From Solanum dulcamara (lineage: Eukaryota > Streptophyta > Magnoliopsida > Solanales > Solanaceae), in the NCBI RefSeq assembly GCF_947179165.1, contig NC_077247.1, positions 43,568,935 through 43,632,934 on the forward strand: 64,000 nt of DNA. The letters run 5' to 3'. Positions within the stretch are counted from its first letter, which is position 1; the number at the start of each line of letters is the position of its first letter. Under the pieces are notes generated by a model, which was not told the origin of the DNA, ran no database searches, and worked only from the letters and a program-made list of their open reading frames with translations. The translations under genes were made by a program, and so were the position numbers. Below are positions 52,901-64,000 of this stretch, in pieces.

Positions 52901-55900
52901 CTAGATTTAATACATCAACATTGTGAGTGAGTTGAAAGGCTAGATACAATGAGATGGAAGTTGGGGAACAAGTGTGTGTTTTCTGTCAACTCTAAGCGAA
53001 GCTTTTGGTGAGGGTGAATGAGGCTTTTCCTGTCAAGTCAATTTGGAATCCTTAGGCGCCGAGGTAGGTGTCCATTTTCACATGGTTAGCTACTGGAGGG
53101 TGGTTTTGATGGAGGAGAACCTTAAGAGAAGGAAGATTGTGTGTATCAGCTGGTGTTACTTACGCAAGGAGGCGGGCGGAGAAGTAGATCATCTTCTACT
53201 ATATTGCAGCCTAGCAACGAGAATATGGTGGTATATGTTTAGTTGGTTTGGTATACCTTGGGTGATGCTAAGGTCTGTGAAGGAACTATTGTTTTGTTGG
53301 AAAGCTGAAAAAAACAGGAGAAAGAGCAGGCATGGAATGTTATTCCTCTGGCTTTGATGTGGAACATTTGGAGAGAGAAAAATAGAAGGGCTTTCAAAGG
53401 GGTAGAATCGAGTTTTTGGCAGTTGAGGAGTAGTCTCTGATCCCTTATTTATTTTTGGTGCACTGATGTAGTCCCGGGTTGTATAGAAGATCGGGTGTCT
53501 TTTGCAGAGAACCATATCTTTATGTAGGTTCTTTACTTTTTGGTATACTTCTTGTATACAACCGACTTTGGCCTTTTGATTTATGAAATGAACTTGTTTA
53601 CCTGATTAAAAAAAGGTGTTGCTGATCCATTCCTTCTGAGAGGATCTCTTGTGCAGTTGTGCTACTAAGGTTGTAAGAATAGCAAATGAAACATTCTTGC
53701 TTGCTTACTCCCAGATTCAATGATATGTTAGAAAATCTTTAAGAAGATTATATGTTCAGGTTATGGGTGTTGCTGATCTATTCTTCTGAGAGTTCTTTTG
53801 TGCTACTATGAAGTTGCCTTGGGGATCTCATTTTTCTGTTTAAAACATGATTACTTAATTTCTTTTTAGTGTATTATGGTTCACGACAGTGATCATCATA
53901 GATATAGCCTTGAAGTTCCATAAGTGAAAGTTAAGTTAAGAGGGTTCTATGACTAGATTCCACTCGTGGTACCACTGAATGCGCAAGGTTCTTTCATGAA
54001 TTAATAAGAACAAGTTTTGAAGTGTCCTTGTTAACAAGTTAAATTCTTTTTACAAGCTAAACTTTGCCAATGCATCCACAGATAGTTCCGACTCGTGATA
54101 ATTTTTGTTACCACTTTGCCTTCCTCTTTCCTGCCAATAGGTCCCAGAGGAATCTCAATTGATATTTCGTGCTCCAGCAACTTCCCTTGAATGCTGCTGT
54201 TTCATCAATAATGATGAGTTTCTATCTGGTTCTGATGATGGAAGTATTGAGCACTGGAATGTAACAAGGAAGAAGCCTGTCCACATTGTAAAAAATGCAC
54301 ATGCTTCATTGCAATCAGTGGGAATTGAACAGGGAAATGGGGCTCTATCAAATGGCCACATGGGTAAGATTTAATGTTTTTGTATTTTTCTATTATCTCT
54401 CTCCTATGATGGAATTCTTTTAGCTGTATGTTCTAGTATCGATATTTTGCTTCAATAGGAATTCTTTCACTAAAAGATAATTAAATAACTAAAGCGTGTT
54501 CAATCTTGCAGAAAATGGCACCCTTAATCCTCAGTGTCATTCATCATCAGCACTCTCTTGGGTTAGTGCACTGACAGTCTGCAGAAATAGTGATCTTGCA
54601 GCATCAGGAGCTGGCAATGGGTCTGTTCGATTGTGGACAATTGAAAATGAATCAAAAGGCATCCGGCCATTGTTTGAGCTCCCAGTGGTAAGGACTCGAT
54701 CAGTGTGTCTCCATCTGATTCTTTGGAACTTCTTTGGATTTAGTTTGCTGATCCTAGGAGTCTGTGATTTAATCATACCCAGGAGCAGAGGGGATATTGT
54801 GCGTGAGTAGTACTGGATTTTGTGGCTCACATAAAACCTGCTAGTATTACAAAAGCGGGAAATATTGTGTTAGAAGAGCATACTGGGCTACCAACCTTGT
54901 ACAGACCTAGTGACATATGTAAGCCCTACATCATTATGGTTTCGTCTCAATAGAGAAATTATGACTCTGCAGGGCTTTTAGGTTGGCCATAAAATGCAGA
55001 AAAAAGTTAAGAGTTTAGACTGTTAAGAGTTCTATTCAAATCTCTGGCTGTCCTTCCAGCATGCTGAAATGGGCAAATGCTGCCAACTCGTTCTTCTTCT
55101 CCCCTTTCCAAGCAATTGCCAACTAAAACAAATTCTGCCACTACCAACACAATTCATCTGATATCAGATTAGCTTTGTCAGTCCCAATCACACTGAAGTT
55201 TATTCTGAAACACTAAAGAGCAATTAATAAGATTATTTTTGAGAAGGTAACAGTTTATTGCTATTGCACAATTAGCACTAAGAAAGTGCTGAACTATACA
55301 GGTATTACAAGGCAAAGAGTGTAGTTAGTCTGTTCTCTATCCTTACAGGGACTCAATGAGATCTATCAAAGATTCAGAGTCATTTACAATCTCTTTTCTT
55401 TTACACCAAAAGAGAAAACATGTATGCAATTTAACTTGATCTTCTGGATAGGATTGACTCTGGCTTCAGTATACCTTGTATTCCTTTCTTTCCGCAGAAC
55501 ATACCATATACATGCAGGGATGCCGTTCCACCATTTGTTCTGCCTCCTTGAATTCCTTTTCTGCCCCAGCATCTAAGAATGTTCATTTGTATTCCTAGGC
55601 ATCATCCATTTTAGACCCACCATATTTAACAAAAGCTTTCAGTTTTTTCTAAATAAGGATGCCAAGGTTGATCTGTTATTGGACAATGAAGGAATAAATG
55701 GCTTACTGTTTCTGGGTTCCTCCGACAGAAAAATTCATCCTAGAGCACAGCTGAAAATCCCTGTTCTACCAATTTTCTTGTGTCAAGCATGATTCTTTTG
55801 CCACCAACCAGGAGAAGCATAACTTTCATTTGCATATCCACTTCCCAAATCTGTTATAGTGACTGTTGCACCACACCTGTAGTGAGAGAAGCGTATTATG

Positions 55901-58455
55901 ATTTTTACTGGGGATATTGATTTGACATAGTTCCCTTTCCCTGCCAAAAAATGTGACAGTATTGCAATTTTATCCATAATCTCCTCACTAACTCTCCCTA
56001 ACTATCCCAAAGGGGCTGACCTAGCTATTAAAGATCTGGAGTGAGAAAAGAAGAAGAGATGACCGTTTCAATAAGAAAAATGAAAAAGAGCTGGAGTAAC
56101 AGCCTTAGGAACAAGGTCGAAATCTCAGTAGAGGCCACATTAGGTGAATCATCCCATTCTGTAAGTCGTGGTTGGATTGGTCGAGATGCAAGCACAAGCT
56201 TGTTTGGAGACAACTTTTTTAGAAAAAAAGGTCTCTTACTATCATCTCCATTGGTAATACAGTCTGACCTTTTCCTATCAGCAAACAAGACAACCCGTGA
56301 AGGTTTTAAGTAAATTATTCAACACCTTTATATTTTCAACTCATTGGCATTATCACTGTTTTGAAGAGGAGCGTTGGAGTAACTGGTAAAGTTGTTGCAA
56401 TGTGACCAGGAGATCACGGGTTCAAGCCTTGGAAACAGCCTCTGGCAGAAATGCAAGGTAAGGCTGCGTACAATAGACCCTTGTGGTCGGGCCCTTCCCG
56501 AACCCTGCGCATAGCGGGAGCTTTAGTGCACCGGGCTGCCCTTTTTTGGCATTATCACTGTTTTAAACTAAAGTTCCCTTATCACTGTTTTAAACTAAAG
56601 TTCCCTCTGGATATGTAGAACAAATAGAGCTTTTAGAAGTTAACTGATTTTAGCAGCTGTCCGCAATGTTGTTTATAGATTGCCTTTTCTAGTTAGTTTT
56701 GCATTATCTATGTGCAGTTGAGTTCTTCGACATCTTTAATCTCAGTCAAATCTTCCAGTTAGAAGTCTTACAATGAACTTCTTAATCAGTTCACCAAATA
56801 TGTACTCTACAAAACGTTGCAAGTTCCCCTCCCCCTCCCCCTCCTCCCTCCCTCCTGAACCCCAAGAAAATGCAGTATCTGCTCTTCGTCTTGGTATGTT
56901 GGAAAAGGATATATCCTTCCTATAGGAATAAAGGTTTGCGGTTCTCTACCTTTTGGGTTACCGTTGTATACTGCCAGCCTTTGGTCATCTTTATGAATGA
57001 AAATACTTTTACTTGACTAAAAAAAGAATAAAGGTCTGCGGTCTCGAAGAACTGTGAATAGTACGAGGTTGTTTACCTATCAATAAAAACAAAAAAGTTG
57101 AATTTTCTAGCTAATAATGGCTGTTCATGTACTTAATCATAAACTACATTGTTCTGTTTATTTGAAGAAGCCTAATACTTGTATAGCGCTTCTGTATCCT
57201 TGCTCACTGATCTTGATGCTCAATGAAATTGGCAAATGAGATTTAACGTGCTCAATTCATTGGACTTAATTAATAAACAATATTTCCGGGGCTATTTGTA
57301 TACTGCCTGTGAACTGATGTTGCTTCTTTAGAACAATATAATGCTGATATGATCATTGTTTTAATGCAGGCTGGATTTATAAATTCCTTAGTTTTTTCAA
57401 AATCAGGACAGTTCTTGGTTGCTGGAGTAGGGCAGGTGAATGGTTCTTTCTCCATTTTTATGTTTCAATGTTTTCCAACTTTGCAGAACAGATCAAAAAG
57501 ATTTAATTTCTTCCATATTTGTTTGTTTTGATAATCCAACTTCTTGATACAATACATCACTCAACAAATTTTTGCTTGGCTAATTCTTTTTGACTGAGAT
57601 CAGTGTCATCTTAGGACTATCAGTATTTGGGATGACAAGTTAATTCTTTTGTAAAGAGAGTAGAATAATTTTTGTTATTTTGGGATAATTTGTTATAATT
57701 TCTTAATATGATTTCCTGTCTTTGCTGTTACTTGCTTGGACATTTTCAGGAAGAGTCTTAATTCTTCTTTGTCCTTAAAAAAACCAAATCCTTTTCTTTT
57801 TTAGTTTTTCCTGAAGTTATATTTTTGCCGTTCCTTTTCATTTCTTCTGATAGTTTTATCCTTGAGTAAGTTCAAAACTGTTTGCTAACAAAGATGTGCC
57901 TGCCTGAAACTTGAAATTTGATTGTGATGATGGTAACAAGATTCCCTCCCTTATTTGCACAAAGGCCATTTCGGACAAGTGTTCTTACGGTATGGGGAGC
58001 AGAATGTGGAAATGATAAGACCCTTTTGAGTCGGTTGCAGAAAACCAGCATAGATGACACATTTTGGAGTTGAAAGTGACTAGTTTTTCTCCCTTGTGGA
58101 TGAAAGAATGTTTAGTTCGATATCCAATAAGCTTCTTGGATATAAGGGTAACTGTATCTGGATACTATGACTGATCTGGGTTGAAAAAATGCTAATGTTT
58201 TTGAGTCAGACTTGGGCTATTGATCTGAGTACCTTCTTTGTTACGAGCCCTTGGGATATATAATTTCCTGATAATGTGCAAAACTTATCCAATATTCTCT
58301 AGCACAGGGATGCATTGAATTCACATCTGTCGTTGATAGTCTATACCGTCGTCTGATCTGATATGTTTTTACTGCAGGAACCTCGCCTAGGAAGGTGGGG
58401 ACGTATTGCTGATGTTCGAAATGGAGTTTTTGTGCATCCTTTGAAGCATTCGTGA
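49960..58455 (+). CDS. YAO: YAO / RRP9 (U3-55K) WD40 U3 snoRNP protein, 518 aa
   Basis: Exons: 49960-50411, 51228-51564, 51836-52060, 54141-54363, 54512-54687, 57370-57435, 58378-58455; all phases join with GT-AG introns. The first 150 residues are charged: a Lys-rich start with a basic stretch (LKRRKRF), acidic SSDDSEDIYGSDDEGVD and an E-rich coiled segment. WD40 repeats follow from about residue 160 to the end, with repeat ends such as GTIVSWDV, RHVHLWDV, RSIKIWNV, RTMHLWKV, GSIEHWNV and GSVRLWTI. The C-terminal EPRLGRWGRI matches RRP9/YAO proteins. RRP9 binds the box B/C motif of U3 snoRNA in the nucleolus for 18S rRNA maturation; Arabidopsis YAO is needed for embryo and gametophyte development. 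Introns 3 and 5 (2.1 and 2.7 kb) hold retroposon debris. Confidence 0.92.
51590..51611. repeat. (CT)n microsatellite in YAO intron 2
   Basis: About ten CT dinucleotides in a row just inside intron 2, 25 bp after the donor. Confidence 0.9.
52580..53600 (+). mobile_element. L1-type LINE remnant (zf-RVT domain) in YAO intron 3
   Basis: A frame at 53043-53357 encodes the zinc-binding reverse-transcriptase domain found at the C-terminus of plant L1-like LINEs: GGEVDHLLLYCSLATRIWWY, then FGIPWVMLRSVKELLFCW, then a WREKNRR-like stretch just after it. Upstream text at 52690-52960 also reads as LINE-like but is frameshifted. The end is marked by TTTATGAAATGAACTTG. Sense orientation relative to YAO. 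Confidence 0.75.
53600..53815. repeat. Duplicated flanks of the LINE remnant in YAO intron 3
   Basis: A roughly 95-bp block (AACATTCTTGCTTGCTTACT, CAGATTCAATG, ATGTTAGAAAATCTTTA) occurs at 52581-52680 and 53668-53755, on either side of the LINE remnant. A second block (GTTGCTGATC(C/T)ATTC, TTCTGAGAG) occurs at about 53617 and 53765. Confidence 0.75.
55220..55990 (-). mobile_element. L1-type LINE remnant (zf-RVT domain), antisense in YAO intron 5
   Basis: The minus strand reads EFFCRRNPETVSHLFLHCPITDQ, i.e. the zf-RVT C-x2-H-type segment (key part RRNPETVSHLFLHCP), then after frameshifts WWNGIPACIWYVLRKERNTR and NPIQKIKLNCIHVF. This is the same domain type as the intron 3 remnant but in the opposite orientation and from a different subfamily. 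Confidence 0.75.
56363..56545 (+). mobile_element. Full-length Au-like SINE with 19-bp target duplication in YAO intron 5
   Basis: Head GAAGAGGAGCGTTGGAGTAA with box A (TGGTAAAGTTG), box B GGGTTCAAGCC, Au-type body and 3' end GTGCACCGGGCTGCCC with a T run. A perfect 19-bp direct repeat TTGGCATTATCACTGTTTT lies at 56344-56362 and 56546-56564. A 27-bp unit containing TATCACTGTTTTAAAC is then tandemly repeated once to about 56605. Confidence 0.92.
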
Positions 58456-60500
58456 TATTGAGCTCGTTGCTCATTGTCCATTTTGGCTCATGCTAAAGGA
58501 GGAATAACCTTCCGTGTACTTTCTTGTGAGGTCAATATTTATTTTTATGTTGGCAAAAATTTTGATCTATCAATTTTGATATCATTTTCTTCTCTCTTTT
58601 CACCTTTGTTCATATTGAATCAGCTACGTAATAGCGATGTAAGGAACAATTTTAGTGTATTAATTTAAATTCACATGGCTTCAGAGAGTTTGAAGGTTTT
58701 ACTTATACTTCTGAAGAAATAACAACATACCCAGTGTAGTACTACACTGGGGTCTGTGGATGGTAGAGTGTACGCACATCTTACCTACCTTTGAACTCCA
58801 CAAAAAGTAGTACTCTTCAAGAAACAACCAAAATCAAATGCAACTCAGGGGAGAAAAGTTTTCTTAACCAGCTTCCACCTTTATCATAATTTGCAAATGA
58901 AAAGTTCAGTATCTTTAAGACCTCTTTACTCAATAGAGACTCTTTCTTTGTTTTCACATATTCATTTGGAAAAAGTGCAAAGTGAAATAAGTTGTCTTCA
59001 TTTGCAATGCACAGGTGAATAAATGTTGTTAGATGACTTTTGGTACTCACTGGTCCCTGCTGGAATGGCCAAAAAATAATGCATGTATGATGCCCTTACT
59101 AGAGGCCATAAATCCACAATAATGACCTGGTTGGTCATAAGAAATATTCACTTTTTCTCAAAACAATTTTTTCTTTATTTGAAAATCGAAGTTGATCACG
59201 AAAATAAAATGAAAAATATTTAAAATCTATGATCAAACACCTACTAAGTATATAGAAATGCACTAGCTCAATATGTCAACGTCGAATTTATATGAAATCT
59301 TATCATCAATTATATCATTGTACGTGTAATTGTTATTCAAGAATATAAATTGTATAAATCTTTAAAAATTGTGGTCTTCATGAGATTTCTGTGGCTAGTA
59401 TAAAGAAATGAACTAGTTCAATTTGTCAACGTCGAACATAAAGTGTCACATGTTTATATGACGTCTTATCATCAATAATATAATTGTACTTGTAATTGTT
59501 ATTCAAGAATAATAAATTGTATAAATCTTTTTTGTTTTGGAAGTTTGGACATTCGGACAAGTTTAGGTGTACCTTGATTAATTTTATAAGACATCTACTA
59601 TCTTTCACATATGAAAAAAACCCAAATATTTTATGTCTTCGCTGAAATTTGAACGCAAAATTTTTATAATTCAATAAACTATATAATTTATATGTTGGAA
59701 CTTTAATCCTTAAATTATAAATTTATTATTACAAGTAGACATAAAGCCTCAACATTATTAGCAAAAAGAGAAAGTATTCACTGGTTCCTGCAAAATTAAA
59801 CCCATAATCAGAATCAACTAAAATACCACTAGATTTTCATTTTTTAAAATGTAACATACATGCTAATTATAAAAAACAACTTTTTTAAAAAAAAGATATT
59901 ATTATTATTATTAAAGAAAATTCAAAGAAATAGAATCCAGGTTGCACCAATCAACTCCACTTGTTTTTAGGATGGAAAAACTATCTTTTATATTAGACTT
60001 GACTTTTTATTCATTTCATCTAAAAAAAATATACATCTAAACACTATAAACAAATTAGCATGCCAATTTCTAAAAAGAAAAGGACATTACGAACTATTAT
60101 ATATTTCTTGATCCAAATACACCAACAACGAAGGCCATAATTCTTAGTAACAATAGCAAATTTCGATTAATCAAGTTATGAACACATATTATACCCAAAA
60201 GCATAAAATTATGAACATAAACACTTTTTTTTAATCAAAATTCAATTTTAATATCAAAGTATCCAAAAGAATTATATCTGAAAAATATATAAGCAAGTCA
60301 TTCTTCCTTAAAAAATTTATTACTTTGATATTTTCTTCCTCTAGAGTAAATTATTATTAATTTCTTAAAATTCACTGATCCAACCAATTTAAATTTTCAT
60401 TCTTTGAAAAAGAAGTAGTAACCCTTTTTTTTTTTATTTAATAAAATTTATTTTGTGGCTTCCTTTTCTTCTCAAAGGTCCCTAAAAACACAAGAAGGAA
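58456..60500. other. Intergenic DNA between YAO and the SAPS gene
   Basis: The first few hundred bases are likely YAO 3'UTR. A minus-strand TS/RTE retroposon end (CCCAGTGTAGTACTACACTG then GGTCTGTGGATGG-TAGAGTGTACGC) lies at 58725-58800. A 150-bp tandem duplication occupies about 59247-59530. The rest is AT-rich with no gene. Confidence 0.5.
59247..59532. repeat. Tandem duplication (about 150-bp unit)
   Basis: Unit 1 (59247-59362) and unit 2 (59398-59530) share TCAATNTGTCAACGTCGAA, TCTTATCATCAAT, GTAATTGTTATTCAAGAAT and AAATTGTATAAATCTTT in order. Unit 2 has an extra 17-20 bp. Confidence 0.75.
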
Positions 60501-60737
60501 AAATGCCTCTTCCCACCGTCTCACAATTGCTACAAAGTATAATTCTTTTAGCACAATGATAACAATTGAACCGAATCCAATCCTATCGAAATTTTCTTTT
60601 CGACCAAAGACTCTGCTCCCCCCTTTTTTCTAGGGCTTTCTGGGTTCAAGATCATTGTTGGGGTTGTTCTCTTTTTGTTTTCCTTAGATCCAAGTTGTTG
60701 ACAATTCTCTTCTGGGTCGGTTCTTGATTGTGAAAAA
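60501..60737 (+). promoter_or_regulatory. Probable 5'UTR of the SAPS gene
   Basis: A less AT-rich stretch leads into the ATG at 60738, with pyrimidine-rich sequence (CTCTGCTCCCCCC-type). The transcription start was not determined. Confidence 0.4.
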
Positions 60738-60782
60738 ATGGCCATGTTTTGGCGTATGGCTGGCCTCTCCACTGCTTCTCCA
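60738..60782 (+). CDS. First coding exon of a SIT4 phosphatase-associated (SAPS) family gene, partial
   Basis: ATG to a donor at CCA-GTAACT gives 15 codons, MAMFWRMAGLSTASP. This matches the opening of plant SIT4 phosphatase-associated family proteins (known opening like MFWKLTALSASSPVE...), where an intron follows the SP. These proteins are regulatory subunits that bind SIT4/PP6-type phosphatases. The rest of the gene would lie beyond 64000; no second exon (expected to begin VE-ILDKENFTLEELLDE-like) was found in the remaining 3.2 kb. The call rests on a short match. Confidence 0.65.
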
Positions 60783-62239
60783 GTAACTCCTTTTATTCCC
60801 TGGCTTATATATATATATATTTTTTTTTACTTTTAGTGAAATGTTTGGGTATGATTTGAATGTTTTCGTTACTATCTTTAGTGTTTATTGATTGGAATTG
60901 TATTGGGTGGTTTATTTATTAAGGATTTTGATTATTGGAAATGGGTTTGGGTTTTTGTTGAATTTCGTGTTATGTATGTTGTGTTGTAGCAATCACAATT
61001 TGGAATTCAGAATTGTGTTGAGGAAAATTGATAATGTGATTGTTCTGGACTTTTAGAGTGGGGAGTACTTTTTTGGACTGAATTTCTAGTGGAAGTTAAT
61101 GTTTTGGGGGTTCTGATTGTCTTAATTATGCAACTGGAAGAGACTGTGTTAAATTCCTTATCAAAGGGGGAAAAAAGGAAGAGACTGAGTGTTAGATTGA
61201 CTTGGATGATGGTGGCGTTTTTAGATTTTTTTTTTGGGTTGAATCATAGAGCAATGGAACAGTGGCAGAGGAGAAGTTTATGATGGACTGGTGGGCTTTA
61301 TGATTGGATGTAGTTTCTTGAACAAACAGCTGTGGTTTGATGAATCCTACATGTATACTTGCTAGTCAAAGAAAATAGTGCTGATGAAGTTCCTGTCTAT
61401 CAGGTTCTCAATGTTGAACTGCTATGATACCTTTGTATGTAGCACCTATCATTAAGAAAATGAAGTGCAGCGTTGCGGATTTTTTCAAGGAATGTACTTT
61501 TCGTAACTTCCTTTTTGTCTGAACTAAGTGCTAGATTATGTTGCAAATTTAAAGCTATTTTGCTTTTTAGATTGACATCAGCAAAGTTAGTATCTCTTTG
61601 TAAAATTATGTCCTTTCCAATTCACCATTTCACTTGAAGTCTTATGCCACATACTTGGGCGATGTACCTTTTGCCCATACTAGACACCTTTTCTAAGCAT
61701 GTCAAGATAGCCTTTCATTTGGAATTTGGTGTTTTTATGGAAGTTAGAGGAGCTGACCCGGGGAATGGAAGTCCATTTCTTTGTACCACATACATAGGCA
61801 ATTTTGAAGTCTTATGCCACATACTTGGGCAATTCACCGTTTGCCCATACTAGAAGCCTTTTCTAACCATCTCCAGATAGCCTTTCATTAGGATATTGGT
61901 TGTTTTATGGAAGTTAGAGGAGCTAATCCCGGGAATGAAAGTCCATCTCTTCGTGCTCTAAAACTTCAACGCATAGAATTGTGCTAAAGAAGTACAATAC
62001 AACTTATTTTTTTCCTTTTTTGATACCCCAGAATTCCCCGAGGGTCAGTGGCACACTGGCACACGGTTAAAAACTCGATGGATAATGGACCTGCCCCTCT
62101 GTCTGCAGTAGGGTTCAAACCTGTTATGTTTGCCTAAACCACACATAAAATATAGCTTATTTATTGAAGCATGGATGAAGGTAATATAAAATATCTACCA
62201 CCTATTTTTTGACTCAATTGTTTGCTAGCTTATTTAATG
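60783..62239 (+). other. SAPS intron 1, first part
   Basis: Apart from the tandem duplication at 61637-61965, an (AT)n-like run at 60810-60820 and a retroposon-like GGTTCAAACCTG at 62111, nothing is recognised. No exon is seen. Confidence 0.4.
61637..61965. repeat. Tandem duplication (169-bp period) in SAPS intron 1
   Basis: GAAGTCTTATGCCACATACT at 61637 and 61806 starts each unit. Both go on through TTTGCCCATACTAGA, ATAGCCTTTCATT and TTATGGAAGTTAGAGGAGCT to GGGAATG(G/A)AAGTCCAT. Copies differ at a few per cent of positions. No known element. Confidence 0.85.
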
Positions 62240-64000
62240 GGCTAACTTGATAAAGACTTAGTCGACGTGGATCTTAGGGAGTGTGGTGGAGGTAAAGAGG
62301 ATCAGGGATAGAATGACGTTGATTAAGCTAGTTATACGCAGGCTCATTGTGAACGTTGTTAGTGTGTATGCGCCCCATGTGGGCCTGGATGAAGAAGTCA
62401 AAATACTCTTTTAGGAGGGTTTGGAGGAGGTAGTGAGAAGTATATGAGTACCGAAAAGATTTTCATTGGTGGAGACTTCAAAGGTCATATCAGTACAACT
62501 TCTAATGGTTTCGATGATGTCTATGGAAGCTTTGGTATTGGGGTAAGGAATGGCGTCAGGGTCTCTCTTTTGGAGTTTGCTAAAGCCTTTGAGTTGGTTT
62601 TTGCTAACTCGTGTTTTTTGAAGAGAGATAATCAATTGATCACCTTTAGTAGCATGGTAGCTAGGATTCAAATTGACTACTTACTCCTCCGGAAGGGTGA
62701 TAAAGGCCTTTGTTAGGATTGCAAGGTTATTCGGAGTGAAAATATTACTACCTAACATAAGCTTTTGGTGATGGACTTGGAGATTAAGAGAGATAGGAGA
62801 AAGAAGACCCTCTATGACCAATCGAGGATTAAATGGGGGGGGCTAACTCCCGCTCTTTCTCGAGAGATGGGGGAGAAGTTGACTGGTTCAGGGGCCTGGA
62901 GCAGTAGTGGGGATGCGAATGACATGTGGGACATGGCAACTGGTTGCATTAGAAAAACAGCTACCGAGGTTCTAGGGGTATCGAGAGGTATATTTGGTGG
63001 TCGTCAAGGAGATTGGTGGTGGAATGGAGAAGTACAAGGCAAAGTGAAAGCCAAAAAGGTTGCTTATATGAAGTGGATGGAGTGCGTGGATGAGGAGGAG
63101 AAGAATAGGCTTAAAGATATCTATAAGAAGGCGAAGACGAAAGCGAAGTCGGCGGTCACCAGTGCTAAGACAACAACTTTTGAACGCTTATATGTCGAGT
63201 TAGGGAAAAAAGGTTGGGATAAGAGATTGTATAGGCTCGCCAAAGTGAGAGAGAGAAAAGCCCGCGACCTGGATCTTGTAAAGTGCATCAAAGACGAGGA
63301 AGGTGAAGTGTTAGTGGATGACGCTTCTATCAAGCAAAGGTGGCAGGTGTACTTCCACAGTCTAAGCATGAAAATGGATTTAAGAAAAAGGAGACAGAGA
63401 CATTGTACTGGGTGATTTGGCGTACTCTTATAGTCTTCGAGATTTTGGGTACTGTAGGTGTTTTAGGGTTGAGGATGTTAGACGTGCTATTAGCAGGATG
63501 AGGAGGGAGAGAGCTATCAGGCCCGATGAGATTTCGGTGGACTTTTGGAAGAGCACTGACAAGGCAGGTGTGGAGTGGTTGACTAAGTTGTTTAATGTTA
63601 TTTTAAAGATTGATGCCCGATGAATGGAGGTGGAGTTCTATGATTCCATTGTACAAGAACAAGGGTGATATCCAAAAGTGTAATACTTACAGAGGGATCA
63701 AATTGGTAAGCCAAACTATGAAGATTTGGGAGAGAGTGGTGGAGATGAGGGTGAGAAGAGGAGTGTCAATCTCAGAGAATCAGTTCGGATTCATGTTGGG
63801 GCGGTCAACTACTGAAGCAATCCATCTTATGCGGAGACTGCTGGAGAAATTTAGAGAAAAAAGGGATCCTCATATGGTATTCATTGATCTTGAAAAGGCC
63901 TACGACAAAGTTTTGAGGGATGTTCTCTAGAGGTACCTGGAGGCTAAAGGTGTCCCAATGGTGTATATTAGAGCAATAAATGACATGTATGATGGAGTCA
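62240..64000 (+). mobile_element. Decayed RTE-type LINE (SolRTE-like) in SAPS intron 1, cut by the window edge
   Basis: Endonuclease part: IVNVVSVYAPHVGLDEEVK (62340-62400) and FIGGDFKGHI (62464-62493; GGDFNGHIG is usual), with stops between. Then 62765-63415 encodes the linker typical of RTE ([32 protein letters not shown]). Then comes reverse transcriptase: RPDEISVDFW (63520), then [60 protein letters not shown] and [14 protein letters not shown], up to a TAG at 63928-63930 within the RT. Frameshifts separate the blocks, so it is inactive. It belongs to the same family as the 3' ends at 4033 and 40207. The catalytic DD box is beyond the window. Confidence 0.9.

Noticed and set aside
56028..56313. 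Overlapping plus and minus frames of 86-90 codons in YAO intron 5
   Set aside because: No recognised domain, no start context or splice support; they lie next to LINE debris in an intron.
62411..62716. Independent genes at 62.4-62.7 kb on either strand
   Set aside because: The plus-strand frame contains the endonuclease motif of the RTE LINE (FIGGDFKGHI), and the minus-strand frame is its shadow.

Overview
The window is a stretch of plant nuclear DNA, most likely from a Solanaceae species (Solanum, Nicotiana or Capsicum type). The composition is AT-rich. The genes are plant genes with many GT-AG introns. The repeats are ones I associate with Solanaceae: RTE-clade LINE ends and TS-type sequences with (TTG)n/(GTT)n tails, Au-like SINEs, Stowaway-like MITEs, Mutator-type elements with 9-bp target duplications, and a large solo LTR. 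No prokaryotic or viral gene is seen. All exon models were read by eye from splice signals, phase and family resemblance; no alignment or search was run.

Layout. 1-1.2 kb: AT-rich intergenic DNA. About 1.25-7.7 kb (+): an LSD1-type zinc-finger gene (six coding exons, 174 aa); its large third intron holds a 5'-truncated RTE LINE and an 819-bp Mutator-like element carrying a palindromic repeat. 8.9-10.2 kb (+): a CASP-like membrane protein (three exons, 198 aa). 10.6-13.3 kb: a decayed MULE transposase with a SWIM-type zinc finger. 14.4-16.5 kb: MITEs, a broken partial copy of the CASP-like gene, and an Au-like SINE. 17.8-19.7 kb: a diverged tandem duplication. 20.4-31.5 kb (+): a KDM5/JMJ14-JMJ18-type histone H3K4 demethylase (918 aa) whose first coding exon lies in a tandem duplication. 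32.8-37.6 kb (-): choline kinase (eight coding exons). 37.8-39.3 kb: a SINE cluster and a Mutator-like element. 39.76-39.95 kb (-): exon 1 only of an AAE14-like acyl-activating enzyme. 40.2-44.6 kb: nested transposons, including a 2,912-bp solo LTR with a perfect 5-bp duplication. 44.9-45.6 kb (-): an AAA-ATPase pseudogene. 46.8-49.1 kb: MITEs and a foldback repeat. 49.96-58.46 kb (+): YAO/RRP9 (U3-55K), a WD40 U3 snoRNP protein (518 aa), with telo-box and site II motifs upstream and LINE and SINE debris in its introns. 60.7 kb to the end (+): the 45-nt first coding exon of a SIT4 phosphatase-associated (SAPS) gene, followed by an intron containing a decayed RTE LINE that runs off the window.

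The genes do not form a pathway. They are independent housekeeping or regulatory genes: cell-death control, membrane or cell-wall domain protein, chromatin, phospholipid synthesis, ribosome biogenesis, phosphatase regulation. I found no clearly new biological system. The most unusual points are the duplicated first exon of the demethylase gene with alternative splice acceptors, the orphan AAE14 exon, the nested-element stack, and the palindromic repeat inside the Mutator-like element.
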